Positions 26,005 through 33,927 of a stretch of DNA of 62,423 bases are shown here, piece after piece. The position numbers and the translations under genes were made by a program. The notes beneath the pieces are model-generated. The model saw nothing but the letters and a program-made list of their open reading frames with translations, was not told the origin of the DNA and made no database searches. The DNA is from Spirochaetales bacterium (GTDB lineage Bacteria > Spirochaetota > Spirochaetia > SZUA-6 > RPPD01). Position 1 is the stretch's first letter; the number at the start of each line of letters is the position of its first letter. The stretch lies in assembly GCA_016929065.1 (NCBI GenBank), contig JAFGJO010000051.1, positions 1 through 62,423 on the forward strand, written 5' to 3'.

Positions 26005-27174
26005 TCAAGTAATATCAACGTCTTCTGAATAGTCAATCCCGGAAAAACCAAATCCATGAAACTGCAGAAAATCATCCTCGTATCCGCGGAAATCCGCAAT
26101 GGTCCGGTAATTTGTTTCGTCAATAATATTCCAGATTTTATCAATCTCTTTCTGCACATCCTCCCGCAGTTCCCAGTCATCCATCCGTATCCTGCGCAGC
26201 TCATCAACCGGGACCGCTTCTCCTTTGTACAGTTTTTCATGAAACAGTCTGAACATCTGTTCGATGCATCCTTCATGGATATTTTTTTCTTTCATGACTT
26301 TAAACAGAGCTGATATATACAGCGGAACCACCGGGATCACCGCGCTTGAACGGGTGACCAGGGCTTTATTGACCGCCACAAATGCCCTGCCCCCTTTTGC
26401 GGAAAGTTTTTCATGCAGTTTGTCTCCGGTTGCCTCAAGGTGCTTCTTCGCCATTCCCAATGTTCCCTCGCGGTATACCGCAGCCGTAACCGGCGGGCCG
26501 ATATAAGAATAGGCAACAGTGAGAACATTCGGCGTGAGCAGTTTTTCATCCGAGAGCCTGTTCATCCACAGCTCCCAGTCTTCACCGCCCATCACCTTCA
26601 CCGCCCCGGCAATATCCTCTTTGGTGGCTGGTTCAAAATGCACTTCCTTTATTACTTCCTTGCCGGCATCAAGGGATTTTGAGGTAAATGAACGGCCGAT
26701 CGGCTTGATTGAACCCCGGAACAATTCGCCGGTATCAGGATCGCGCCGCGAACTTGCGGCGAGGCTGTAGACAACACAATCGAGTACCATATTGTTTTTT
26801 TTCAATATACTGACAACACGGTCTTTTATCTCATGTGAAAACGCATCACCGGTAAGGCTTTCTGCAATCAGCCCTTTTTCCCGGGCGGCATTGTCAAAGG
26901 CACGCATGGTGTAATAGCCGACATTTCCGGTTCGAACAGCCGTCGGAGGCCTCCCCGACGCCACACCAATGGTATTGGCATCAGAACCAAATGCGGCCAC
27001 AATTCGTGAAGCAAGTCCATATCCTGTACTTGCGCCGATTACCAGTACATTCTTGGGACCGGCAATCTTCCCCTGCTTCTGGACATATTCAATTTCTTTT
27101 TTCACCAAAAGCTCAAGCCCTTTTGGATGGGCGTTTAAACAGATATTATTTTTTATTTTTGGATGTACTATCAT
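26005..27174 (-). CDS. fabV: NADH-dependent trans-2-enoyl-ACP reductase FabV
   Basis: FabV catalyses the last reduction of fatty acid elongation and is naturally insensitive to triclosan. The 389-residue protein carries the cofactor-binding GASTGYGLASRIVAAFG (about 46-62) and the catalytic Tyr-x8-Lys (YREGTLGMAK, about 233-242). The sequence IVHPKIKNNICLNAHPKG at the N terminus is typical of FabV. No strong Shine-Dalgarno is seen before the start. It lies 89 bp after the anti-sigma gene on the same strand and could be read through from the ECF operon. Confidence 0.95.
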   Translation of the reverse strand: MIVHPKIKNNICLNAHPKGLELLVKKEIEYVQKQGKIAGPKNVLVIGASTGYGLASRIVAAFGSDANTIGVASGRPPTAVRTGNVGYYTMRAFDNAAREKGLIAESLTGDAFSHEIKDRVVSILKKNNMVLDCVVYSLAASSRRDPDTGELFRGSIKPIGRSFTSKSLDAGKEVIKEVHFEPATKEDIAGAVKVMGGEDWELWMNRLSDEKLLTPNVLTVAYSYIGPPVTAAVYREGTLGMAKKHLEATGDKLHEKLSAKGGRAFVAVNKALVTRSSAVIPVVPLYISALFKVMKEKNIHEGCIEQMFRLFHEKLYKGEAVPVDELRRIRMDDWELREDVQKEIDKIWNIIDETNYRTIADFRGYEDDFLQFHGFGFSGIDYSEDVDIT

Positions 27175-27263
27175 GAAAGGAATATAATAATCGGAGTTCT
27201 GACCGTCAAATTTATTAAACGTGTTATTCCCGCTGCCATGGAGGCAGTCCGAAAACAGGAATA

Positions 27264-27695
27264 CTACTCTTTTGCCAGTGTATATTCAACACCATCAAGA
27301 AAGGGTTCCTCAAAAAGCGCATCAACAAATGAATTTGTCTCATTTTGTATCAACTCTTCCTGAAGAACCTTCTCCCGAAAAAAGTATCCTGCGCCAGAGC
27401 CTGCACAGATAATGACGGCTGCTGCAATTCCGGCTACTGCAAACATGATTCTGTTCTTTTTTCTTTTTTGGATATATTTTCTGTTAATTGTGTTGAAATC
27501 AACCGGTTTCATTGCAGCTGCCTGCTTCTCAAGAATTCCGGACAGTTCCTCACCAATAACGGAAACTGCGGCATAATACCCGGAACAATCGCTGCATGAT
27601 GTAATATGCTCGATAAAATCCTTTGGTATCGGCTGATGAGTATCCATCAACTCCTGAATCCGTTGCTGATAAAATAAACAACTGGTTTTGTTCAA
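27264..27695 (-). CDS. Anti-sigma factor with zinc-finger-like N terminus
   Basis: A 143-residue single-pass membrane protein. The cytoplasmic part has the His-x3-Cys-x2-Cys motif HITSCSDC (about 29-36) of ZAS/zf-HC2 anti-sigma factors, followed by a transmembrane helix (about 78-98) and a short periplasmic tail. The gene starts four bases inside the sigma gene (ATGA overlap), so it is the cognate anti-sigma factor. The periplasmic tail is only about 45 residues and ends FLDGVEYTLAKE. Release is probably by proteolysis or by a partner protein. Confidence 0.88.
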   Translation of the reverse strand: MNKTSCLFYQQRIQELMDTHQPIPKDFIEHITSCSDCSGYYAAVSVIGEELSGILEKQAAAMKPVDFNTINRKYIQKRKKNRIMFAVAGIAAAVIICAGSGAGYFFREKVLQEELIQNETNSFVDALFEEPFLDGVEYTLAKE

Positions 27696-28291
27696 ATGAT
27701 CCTCCTCTTGAGGTATTCCGCTATTTTATTGCGCGAACGATGCAGCCTTGATTTTATGGTTCCGGGTTTTTTCCCCGTTATCGCAGCGATCTCCCCGATT
27801 GAAAACCCCTCACATTCTTTCATTGTTAACAGCAAACGGTTATCCGGCTCCAAAGCATCAAGTGCAGAACGCACCTCCTGACGAATTTCTTCCCCCATAA
27901 AAACTTCCTCAGGATTATGCTTTTGCCCGTCATCGATTTCAGTATGAATTTTTTCCAGGCGTTTTAAATCACGCCGTATTTTCCGGAGGTGATCAATTGC
28001 CTTGAACCGGGCGAATGAATAAAAAAAGGTCTTTAATGTTGAATGATCATTGAACCGGCCACATTCACTGATAAAAGCAGCAAGGATTTCCTGAAGCGCA
28101 TCTTCCATGTCTGAAACATTCCCGTTGAATATCGAAGCGACAAGTCGTTTCAGCCATGAAAGATGTGGCTGTACAATTTCAACAAACAATTGATCATTTT
28201 TTGTAAGAACAAATTGTTCGATCAGCTTTTTTTCCCGGCTTTTTTCTTTTGACAACATGATTCCTGTATTTTCTATAATAATATGTTCCAT
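27692..28291 (-). CDS. ECF-type RNA polymerase sigma factor
   Basis: A 199-residue ECF sigma factor. Sigma-2 is at about 58-104 (DMEDALQEILAAFISECGRF, then RFKAIDHLRK), and sigma-4 is at about 150-192 with the helix-turn-helix GFSIGEIAAITGKKPGTIKSR. An alternative in-frame ATG at 28258 gives a more usual N terminus; both lack a strong Shine-Dalgarno. The gene lies between a Spy-like gene and its anti-sigma gene. A GGAAC-type promoter at 28860-28885 suggests that it controls its own operon. Confidence 0.92.
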   Translation of the reverse strand: MEHIIIENTGIMLSKEKSREKKLIEQFVLTKNDQLFVEIVQPHLSWLKRLVASIFNGNVSDMEDALQEILAAFISECGRFNDHSTLKTFFYSFARFKAIDHLRKIRRDLKRLEKIHTEIDDGQKHNPEEVFMGEEIRQEVRSALDALEPDNRLLLTMKECEGFSIGEIAAITGKKPGTIKSRLHRSRNKIAEYLKRRII

Positions 28292-28308
28292 AATCTTTTA
28301 CTATAACA

Positions 28309-28341
28309 GGTTTCCCCTCGAAAAGATTCCGAAGGGAAACC
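28309..28341 (-). other. Strong intra-operon hairpin between the Spy-like and sigma genes
   Basis: GGTTTCCCCTCG and CGAAGGGAAACC form a 12-bp stem (one GT pair) with a nine-base loop. On the minus strand there is no T tract, so it is not a simple terminator. It stands 18 bases before the sigma start and could be an RNA processing or attenuation site that keeps sigma low relative to the Spy-like protein. Confidence 0.7.
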
Positions 28342-28358
28342 GATTTATATCCATTTTA

Positions 28359-28811
28359 TTATTTGTTTTCACGGTCTTTTTTATGCTTTGGAGGGGGGAT
28401 ATCCCTGTCTTCTTTTTTTTCATCCAGCACCCTTAAAAGATGCTGTAATTTGGCCCATTTTTCCTTACTGATCGTCTGTTTCAATTGAACCATCTGTTGA
28501 ATGTGCGTAAGCCGAATTGTATACTCCGCTTCCAGTGCTGCACGCAGCACTTTTTCGATTTCGTTCATTTTTACCGGTTCATCCAGCAGCAGTTTTTTCA
28601 ATTCAGCAGCCTTGATGTTTTTTTCTGCTTCGGCAAGCTGTATTTTTTTTAATGACGTATTCCAGATCGTCTCCAGCTGGGTAACTTCCGCATCTGTTAA
28701 TTCCAACTCTTTTGCGACTTTTTCATTTTTCAAAATACGCGTGATATCCTGCGCCCCTGCCAGTGTCAACGCGGTAATCGCAAGACACACAATAAAAAAT
28801 ATCTTTTTCAT
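28359..28811 (-). CDS. Spy/CpxP-like periplasmic envelope-stress protein
   Basis: A 150-residue secreted protein with a signal peptide (about 1-20, ALTLAGAQD) and an all-alpha mature part. LELTDAEVTQLETIW (about 36-50), a RLTHIQQMVQLKQTISKEKWAKLQ stretch (about 99-122) and a lysine-rich tail match the Spy/CpxP/heavy-metal-sensor fold. GGAGG precedes the ATG. Such proteins act as periplasmic chaperones or as stress sensors. Its position as the first gene, immediately before an ECF sigma and anti-sigma pair, suggests it is the regulated output or the sensor of that system. Confidence 0.78.
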   Translation of the reverse strand: MKKIFFIVCLAITALTLAGAQDITRILKNEKVAKELELTDAEVTQLETIWNTSLKKIQLAEAEKNIKAAELKKLLLDEPVKMNEIEKVLRAALEAEYTIRLTHIQQMVQLKQTISKEKWAKLQHLLRVLDEKKEDRDIPPPKHKKDRENK

Positions 28812-28859
28812 ACAACCTCCATAACAGGAAAATCATCCTGATTGATTATTTTATTATTT

Positions 28860-28885
28860 GTCGTGGAAAGAGAAGATCTGGTTCC
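28860..28885 (-). promoter_or_regulatory. Candidate ECF-sigma promoter
   Basis: On the minus strand GGAACC (28885-28880) and CGAC (28863-28860) are separated by 16 bp, the classic GGAAC...CGTC-like layout of ECF promoters. The predicted start site is about 40 bp upstream of the Spy-like start codon. Confidence 0.55.
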
Positions 28886-28907
28886 AATTATTTGTAAAAA
28901 AAAATCG

Positions 28908-30848
28908 TTATTGCCGGTTGAATTCATCTGCCCCGATGTCCGGCAGTTCGTCACTGATAATAAGTGAGTCGGGAAGAATATGCTGGAAGTTTTCTGCCTT
29001 GTTGCGTGCTATGCTCTCTGCATTAATCTGGAATCGGCTCGCCAATGCATCCCAATATTTTGTAAAAAAATTTTCCCATCCGTTTTCTTTCATGCTCTTC
29101 GTTGTGACAGAGCGAAAAGTATCAAATTCGGAATTATAAAATGATTCTTCCTCCAGGGGGAAATAGTGCTCGAATACCCCGCTGGTATTCTCCTTGATTT
29201 CCTTGACTTTGGGCTGCTGTTTTTTTAGATCGGTTTTTATATAGAGATAATGATCATCACGATACTGAAACTCCGAAAACGTATTATTGAATTCGAGCGG
29301 GCCGCAATAAATATTTTTCCCCAGCTGCGGCGTCAAAGCGAGCGGATACTGCCCCTGCTGGGCACCGACAAAGTATCTGTACAGTATATTTTTGGCATAG
29401 AAAAGATTGTTTTGATAAAAAACATCTGCAGCGATGGGTGTCGGGACAATTTCCTGGAATTCGTCACCTGCAACAACAACTGTATTGTTGTAAAAATAAA
29501 AATTCTCAAGCAATACAGGCCGGGCATGAGTTTCCGTTTCCCACTTCTTTTGTGTTGAAAAATAAAAATAATTCCGGTACATATACAGTTTGCCTCTGTA
29601 GCTGAAAAACGGAGGGATCTGTATACCCATACCGAAATGATGAAAAATGTTGTTATATACACTAATTGTTGTGTTCAATGTCGATGCCGAATTCGCCAAA
29701 CGGGCAGTACCCCATACTCCCAAAGGGGAGTATGCTGCAATATTGTCATGAACAGAGTACTTTGAACGCGCAGGAGTAATAAAAAATGGCGCCCCGTTTA
29801 TGATATTCCTGCTGATTTCCGTTCCATCCGATGCAGATGAGCTGTCAATACTGATTGTGGAAGCCTCAAAACGGGTACCAATAATATCCTGCGAAGTGTA
29901 TTGCTCCCAGAATCCCTTTTGCCCGATAAAATTATTCGTTATTCTGCTGTTTGGTGAATTCCTTACCGCGACAGCAAGATGTGTGGGATTGAAAATACAT
30001 TGGTCGATATTGGTCTGCGAGCAGTTTTCAATCAGGATTGCATAACTCGCAGCATACCGGAATACAATATTTTTTATTTTTACATTGTCCGCAGTAATGT
30101 ACACAAGATGCTTTTTTACCGGAATATGATATTCATGGCCTGACGGCGGCTTGTTGTCTGCTGTGTGGATAAAAATAATTTTTTTATCTGCATCATAGGC
30201 GAATCTGCCCTGCAGAAAATCATTTTTTCCTGTTTCGCTGACCGCAACGAAACTGTCTGAAGCAGAGAAATCCGCAGGCGAGGTATACAATCCTCCCAGT
30301 CCGTATTCATCACCGTAGAGCTGTTTTTTGTATTTTTTTGGCGGCAGCGGAGCATAGGGGCTGCGATAGCCGCGCAGAAGGATGTCGTCTTCATACACAA
30401 AGAATAATCCCGGTTTTTCAGCCTGGTCTTCCCCTGCCTTTGTATATTCTTCATCCTCCAGGAGCGGCAGCGGCCAGTCATACGAGGCAGTATAAATTCC
30501 TGTTTCAAGAAGACTCCATAAAGGTGGTACCTCATAAAAATAATCATCAGATCCATCGATAATGACCGTCTCCGCAATCGGATCAAATGCTTCCAGGGTA
30601 ATGCCGGGAGTTGAAATGTTTATTGTTTCGTAGTAAATCCCCTCTTTGATTCTGATGATGAATCCTGGAGCAGCGGCATTGATTGCGTCCTGAATGCGGG
30701 AATAGTCACCTCCCTTTTTTGCAACAATGAGCAGGTTGGCCGGCTTCTCGGAAACAACAGGGGCCTCCTGAACAGTTGTGCATGTACTCACGTTTAGAAT
30801 CGTAATGAAAATCAGGGTGATAAATCGCAACGAATTTCTTTGTTTCAT
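28908..30848 (-). CDS. Right-handed parallel beta-helix lipoprotein
   Basis: A 646-residue lipoprotein with signal peptide and candidate Cys23 (context VSTC). GDYSRIQDAINAAAPGFIIRIKEGIYYETINI (about 46-77) is the opening of a pectate-lyase-like/DUF1565 beta-helix. Later coils contain repeated NxI and short beta steps (NVKIKNIVFRYAASYAILIEN, then SPNSRITNNFIG). The C-terminal part ends PDIGADEFNRQ, the signature end of many DUF1565-type proteins. It may bind or cleave polysaccharides at the cell surface; catalytic residues are not obvious. Confidence 0.85.
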   Translation of the reverse strand: MKQRNSLRFITLIFITILNVSTCTTVQEAPVVSEKPANLLIVAKKGGDYSRIQDAINAAAPGFIIRIKEGIYYETINISTPGITLEAFDPIAETVIIDGSDDYFYEVPPLWSLLETGIYTASYDWPLPLLEDEEYTKAGEDQAEKPGLFFVYEDDILLRGYRSPYAPLPPKKYKKQLYGDEYGLGGLYTSPADFSASDSFVAVSETGKNDFLQGRFAYDADKKIIFIHTADNKPPSGHEYHIPVKKHLVYITADNVKIKNIVFRYAASYAILIENCSQTNIDQCIFNPTHLAVAVRNSPNSRITNNFIGQKGFWEQYTSQDIIGTRFEASTISIDSSSASDGTEISRNIINGAPFFITPARSKYSVHDNIAAYSPLGVWGTARLANSASTLNTTISVYNNIFHHFGMGIQIPPFFSYRGKLYMYRNYFYFSTQKKWETETHARPVLLENFYFYNNTVVVAGDEFQEIVPTPIAADVFYQNNLFYAKNILYRYFVGAQQGQYPLALTPQLGKNIYCGPLEFNNTFSEFQYRDDHYLYIKTDLKKQQPKVKEIKENTSGVFEHYFPLEEESFYNSEFDTFRSVTTKSMKENGWENFFTKYWDALASRFQINAESIARNKAENFQHILPDSLIISDELPDIGADEFNRQ

Positions 30849-30973
30849 ATCAATTAATACTATACCCCCAATATAATCTCAATCACAAGTGACTTTTAAA
30901 AAAAATGAAATTTCCATTATACAGAAAATGGAACTTTCCGATAACTACTATATGGCTTCACAGGGAGGGGCAT

Positions 30974-31057
30974 ATGAAAAAAAGATTACGCAGCTTTATC
31001 ATCATCATGGCAACACTTTTTTATTGCCTTCTTTTTCTTTCAAAATATTTTCTGTAA
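30974..31057 (+). CDS. 27-residue hydrophobic peptide, possibly a small membrane protein
   Basis: A short reading frame starts with MKKRLRSF and continues as one hydrophobic stretch (IIIMATLFYCLLFLSK) to YFL. AGGGAGGGG is four bases upstream, the strongest Shine-Dalgarno nearby. The basic N terminus and single membrane helix are typical of small membrane proteins. It is isolated, between two minus-strand genes. There is no conservation evidence. Confidence 0.45.
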   Translation: MKKRLRSFIIIMATLFYCLLFLSKYFL

Positions 31058-31116
31058 TATAGTAAATAATACCCGATTTGCGGAACAGAATAACCGGCCC
31101 CAAATCATGTACGGTG

Positions 31117-31515
31117 TTATTTTGGATCGTTTCCGGTCTTAAGAGGCCCTTTCCAGTTGGGAATCCCGCCGAAATCAGTTACATTGACATACCCTTTTTC
31201 CCTGAGAGCCTGCTGTGCCTGGCCGGAACGGTTTCCGCTTTTGCAATACACAACCACCCGGGCATTTTTATCCTGAGTGGGAAATGCATCAACAATATTG
31301 GAAAGCGGTATATTAATCGCACCGGGAATATGCCCGGAACTGTATTCTTCCGGAGTTCTGACATCCACAAGCAGAAAATCCTCGCCCTTATCCAGCTTTT
31401 TCGACAGTTTTTCATACGTCAGTTTTTCCTCTGTCGGAGTCATTGATTGGCCCGTACAATAAGCCAAAACACCAATTAAAAGAATAAGGGTAAAAATCAC
31501 CCTGAACATTTTCAT
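31117..31515 (-). CDS. Rhodanese-domain lipoprotein
   Basis: A 132-residue single-domain rhodanese with a signal peptide ending LAYC (Cys20), a relaxed lipobox. The domain is complete: DFLLVDVRTPEEYSSGHIPGAINIP (47-70) and active-site loop YCKSGNRSG (90-98) with catalytic Cys91. The start at 31515 has AGGAGG seven bases upstream; an in-frame ATG at 31554 would lack a site and break the signal peptide. Sulfurtransferase activity in the periplasm is possible; the sulfur donor is unknown. Confidence 0.88.
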   Translation of the reverse strand: MKMFRVIFTLILLIGVLAYCTGQSMTPTEEKLTYEKLSKKLDKGEDFLLVDVRTPEEYSSGHIPGAINIPLSNIVDAFPTQDKNARVVVYCKSGNRSGQAQQALREKGYVNVTDFGGIPNWKGPLKTGNDPK

Positions 31516-31641
31516 TTCAACCTCCTGATATGAAAAAATATACTCTATTTGCATTAAAATGCAAAATGGAAAGAAAATATTTCCAGTCTAAAAGTTTGAA
31601 ATATAATCTGTGATATTTTATCCTTGAAACAGGAGGACTGT

Positions 31642-33024
31642 ATGCACAGATTATTCAGTACCGTTATATTTTTTCTTGTTCTTCTGACCTTCCTTCATGC
31701 ACAACAGGAAGTATACAAACCCCACATCGCGGTGATCCCCATGAAAAATACAAGTAACGATACACAGTATGACAGTATCTGCGAACGGGTCACCGAAACA
31801 ATTGAGCTCACCCTTTCGCTGCTTGACAAATACTGGATTGAGCGGGTCACCACGATCGATCCGGCTGCTGATCTGGAGAAAGCAAAAGAGTTCCTTCGTC
31901 TGAACAATTATGATAATGCAATATTCGGACAGGCAATCGCGAATCCTGCAGACGGCAGTATTATCCTGCAATGTTCAATTTATGACCGCAGAAAAGATGC
32001 GATCACCATTAAAAAAGAAGTAACTGTTGCCAATATATTCAGTATTTTCAACTCCACTGAGGAACTGATTACCTCTGTCATCGAAAATTTTGCAGGGGTT
32101 CGTATTGGTTTCGGCAGCATACAAATCAGCAATACAGGGGAAAAAGGCCTGTACGAAGTTTATGTTGATGATGCCATTGCCGCGGTTCAGGACGGGACGA
32201 TTGAAAGGGTCCTGATCGGTACATACAAGGTAAAAGTGCTCCAGATGCGCATGAAAGGTGAATACATCCTGTATGAAAAAACAATCAAAGTGAACAGAAA
32301 TGCCGAGACGGTGATCCCCATTGAAATTCCCTATCTCCTCCCGGCTGAAGAGGCCGAGCTGAAAATGCTTGAAGAAACAATCAGTACAGGATGGGCAGAT
32401 CCGCTCAAGAGGGGTGCTGTTGAAGGCGCCTTCGCCAAAATTGCCGCATACCTTGCCGATATATCTTTTGCAGAACGGCTTGAGCAGAAAAAAACCGAAT
32501 ACCTTCGGCTCCATGATGAATACAAAAAACAGTTCGGCGACATTGCGTCGGAAATGTTCAGGGTATATATATCCGTCGAAGCAGGTATTCCCATAAGTAT
32601 TGATGATTCTTCTTTTATTCCGGTGTCCTATTTTGATTTTGGTCATTTTTATGGAATTGAGCTTATTACCGAATGGGGCATTTTTGGAATAGGATTTGGA
32701 TTTGTTAATCTGGATTATTCATTTTATGACAATATGATGCTTATGCATTATAATGAATTCACAATGAATACACCAAGTGCTGAACTTCGATATACAACAA
32801 ATTTCAATTTTTTTGCCCAGTTATTTTTTTCGCTTCGATCCGGTGTCTCGTCAGTACCAAAGAAAAGTCTTTATGTAACGGCTTCTATCGGCGGGATGCT
32901 TCAATTTTTCAAAGTCTTTGCTCTTGAATTAGGGACTGGAGTTGAGTATTTCTTTTTTGCAAATACGGATTTTCAGTCGTACACTTACATTAAAACATAT
33001 ATTGGAGTTGTTTTCTATATGTAA
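31642..33024 (+). CDS. Envelope protein with FlgO/TolB-like N terminus and barrel-like C terminus
   Basis: A 460-residue secreted protein. After a signal peptide (about 1-21, FLHAQQE), residues 25-140 resemble a TolB-N/FlgO-like domain (HIAVIPMKNTSNDTQY). Residues 160-235 look like a PEGA-type beta domain (VYVDDAIAAVQDGTIERVLIGTYKVKV). The last part (from about 305) is aromatic and alternating, ending YIGVVFYM, consistent with membrane strands. AGGAGG lies before the ATG at 31642. The family is common in spirochaetes to my knowledge; its role is unknown. Confidence 0.7.
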   Translation: MHRLFSTVIFFLVLLTFLHAQQEVYKPHIAVIPMKNTSNDTQYDSICERVTETIELTLSLLDKYWIERVTTIDPAADLEKAKEFLRLNNYDNAIFGQAIANPADGSIILQCSIYDRRKDAITIKKEVTVANIFSIFNSTEELITSVIENFAGVRIGFGSIQISNTGEKGLYEVYVDDAIAAVQDGTIERVLIGTYKVKVLQMRMKGEYILYEKTIKVNRNAETVIPIEIPYLLPAEEAELKMLEETISTGWADPLKRGAVEGAFAKIAAYLADISFAERLEQKKTEYLRLHDEYKKQFGDIASEMFRVYISVEAGIPISIDDSSFIPVSYFDFGHFYGIELITEWGIFGIGFGFVNLDYSFYDNMMLMHYNEFTMNTPSAELRYTTNFNFFAQLFFSLRSGVSSVPKKSLYVTASIGGMLQFFKVFALELGTGVEYFFFANTDFQSYTYIKTYIGVVFYM

Positions 33025-33035
33025 TGCCAAAATGA

Positions 33036-33077
33036 AAACAGCTGTTTGAGTTGTTCGGACAGCTGTTTATTATTTTT
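33036..33077. terminator. Bidirectional terminator
   Basis: AAACAGCTGT (33036-33045) and ACAGCTGTTT (33059-33068) form a 10-bp stem, followed on the plus strand by ATTATTTTT. It separates converging genes. Confidence 0.75.
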
Positions 33078-33099
33078 CATTCATACTAATTTTTGTTGG

Positions 33100-33918
33100 C
33101 TAATCTTTCCAGGGAAAAATCATTCCCTTGAATGTTCTTTTTCCAACCTTGTCTTTTTCTTCCAGAAGAAGCGTTTCCCATGGTATTTTCTTCCGGTTCG
33201 CTTCCGGATTTGCCTCGAGATATTCGTACTTGTACATCCGCAATTTCAGGGCGACAGACTGCAAAAGCAGGATTGTCACAAATCCGGGAACAAGAAAAAA
33301 GGTAAAAACAGATATGGTGAAAAAAAGTATGCTGATCAGTGTCAATCCGAAAATAGTGAAGGCCGTATTGTCCAGAAGCAGAAGAAACATCTTTTTTAGG
33401 TTCTTCGGTACCTTCTTGTCAAAATTGGATTGAATGGTCAGAAAATACTGGCTTGCGATCAGCCAGATGACATAAACTTCCACAATAATAAAGAATATTA
33501 TTGCATTCAGCTGATCATTCATGTTGTTCAGATAAAACAGGGCTGCATTGACAAATATGCCGCTGATCACTCCCTGGAGCAGCCCGTATCCAAGACTTGT
33601 TTTCCAGGTTTCTTTAAGATATTGAAAAAACGCGGCAAATGTCGGAGGCTGATAATATGCAATATCCTTGGTGACTCCGCTCACAGCCCCGGCGTATACA
33701 TTATAAAAACAATGTACAAAAATCATGATGATCATCATGGCGGAAAACCCGCCGAAAATATTATCCTGCGGGATAAAAACCGATAATCCAATGATTGTAA
33801 GATAACTCATTCCAAAAGTGGCAGCAAATACAATATAGAAACCAAGGTTCAGAATAATGATCCCATACAGATTATCCCACATGTCAAAAAATGTTTTTTT
33901 AAGTAAAAATCCTGTCAT
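33100..33918 (-). CDS. Six-helix membrane protein of unknown function
   Basis: A 272-residue polytopic inner-membrane protein with about six hydrophobic helices (near 15-50, 57-80, 105-130, 140-165, 175-225). The layout and the FFDMWDNLYGIIILNLGFY start recall DUF624/YesL-like proteins, but I cannot confirm it. The charged C-terminal tail is cytoplasmic. It starts nine bases downstream of the Gfo/Idh oxidoreductase stop, so the two are likely co-transcribed. YesL-like genes often sit with sugar-metabolism genes, which would fit. Confidence 0.65.
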   Translation of the reverse strand: MTGFLLKKTFFDMWDNLYGIIILNLGFYIVFAATFGMSYLTIIGLSVFIPQDNIFGGFSAMMIIMIFVHCFYNVYAGAVSGVTKDIAYYQPPTFAAFFQYLKETWKTSLGYGLLQGVISGIFVNAALFYLNNMNDQLNAIIFFIIVEVYVIWLIASQYFLTIQSNFDKKVPKNLKKMFLLLLDNTAFTIFGLTLISILFFTISVFTFFLVPGFVTILLLQSVALKLRMYKYEYLEANPEANRKKIPWETLLLEEKDKVGKRTFKGMIFPWKD

Positions 33919-33927
33919 CCAAAGACT

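Noticed and set aside
31975-32646. 223-codon minus-strand frame
   Set aside because: Antisense to the secreted envelope protein at 31642-33024, with many Phe and Cys in the manner of a complement frame.
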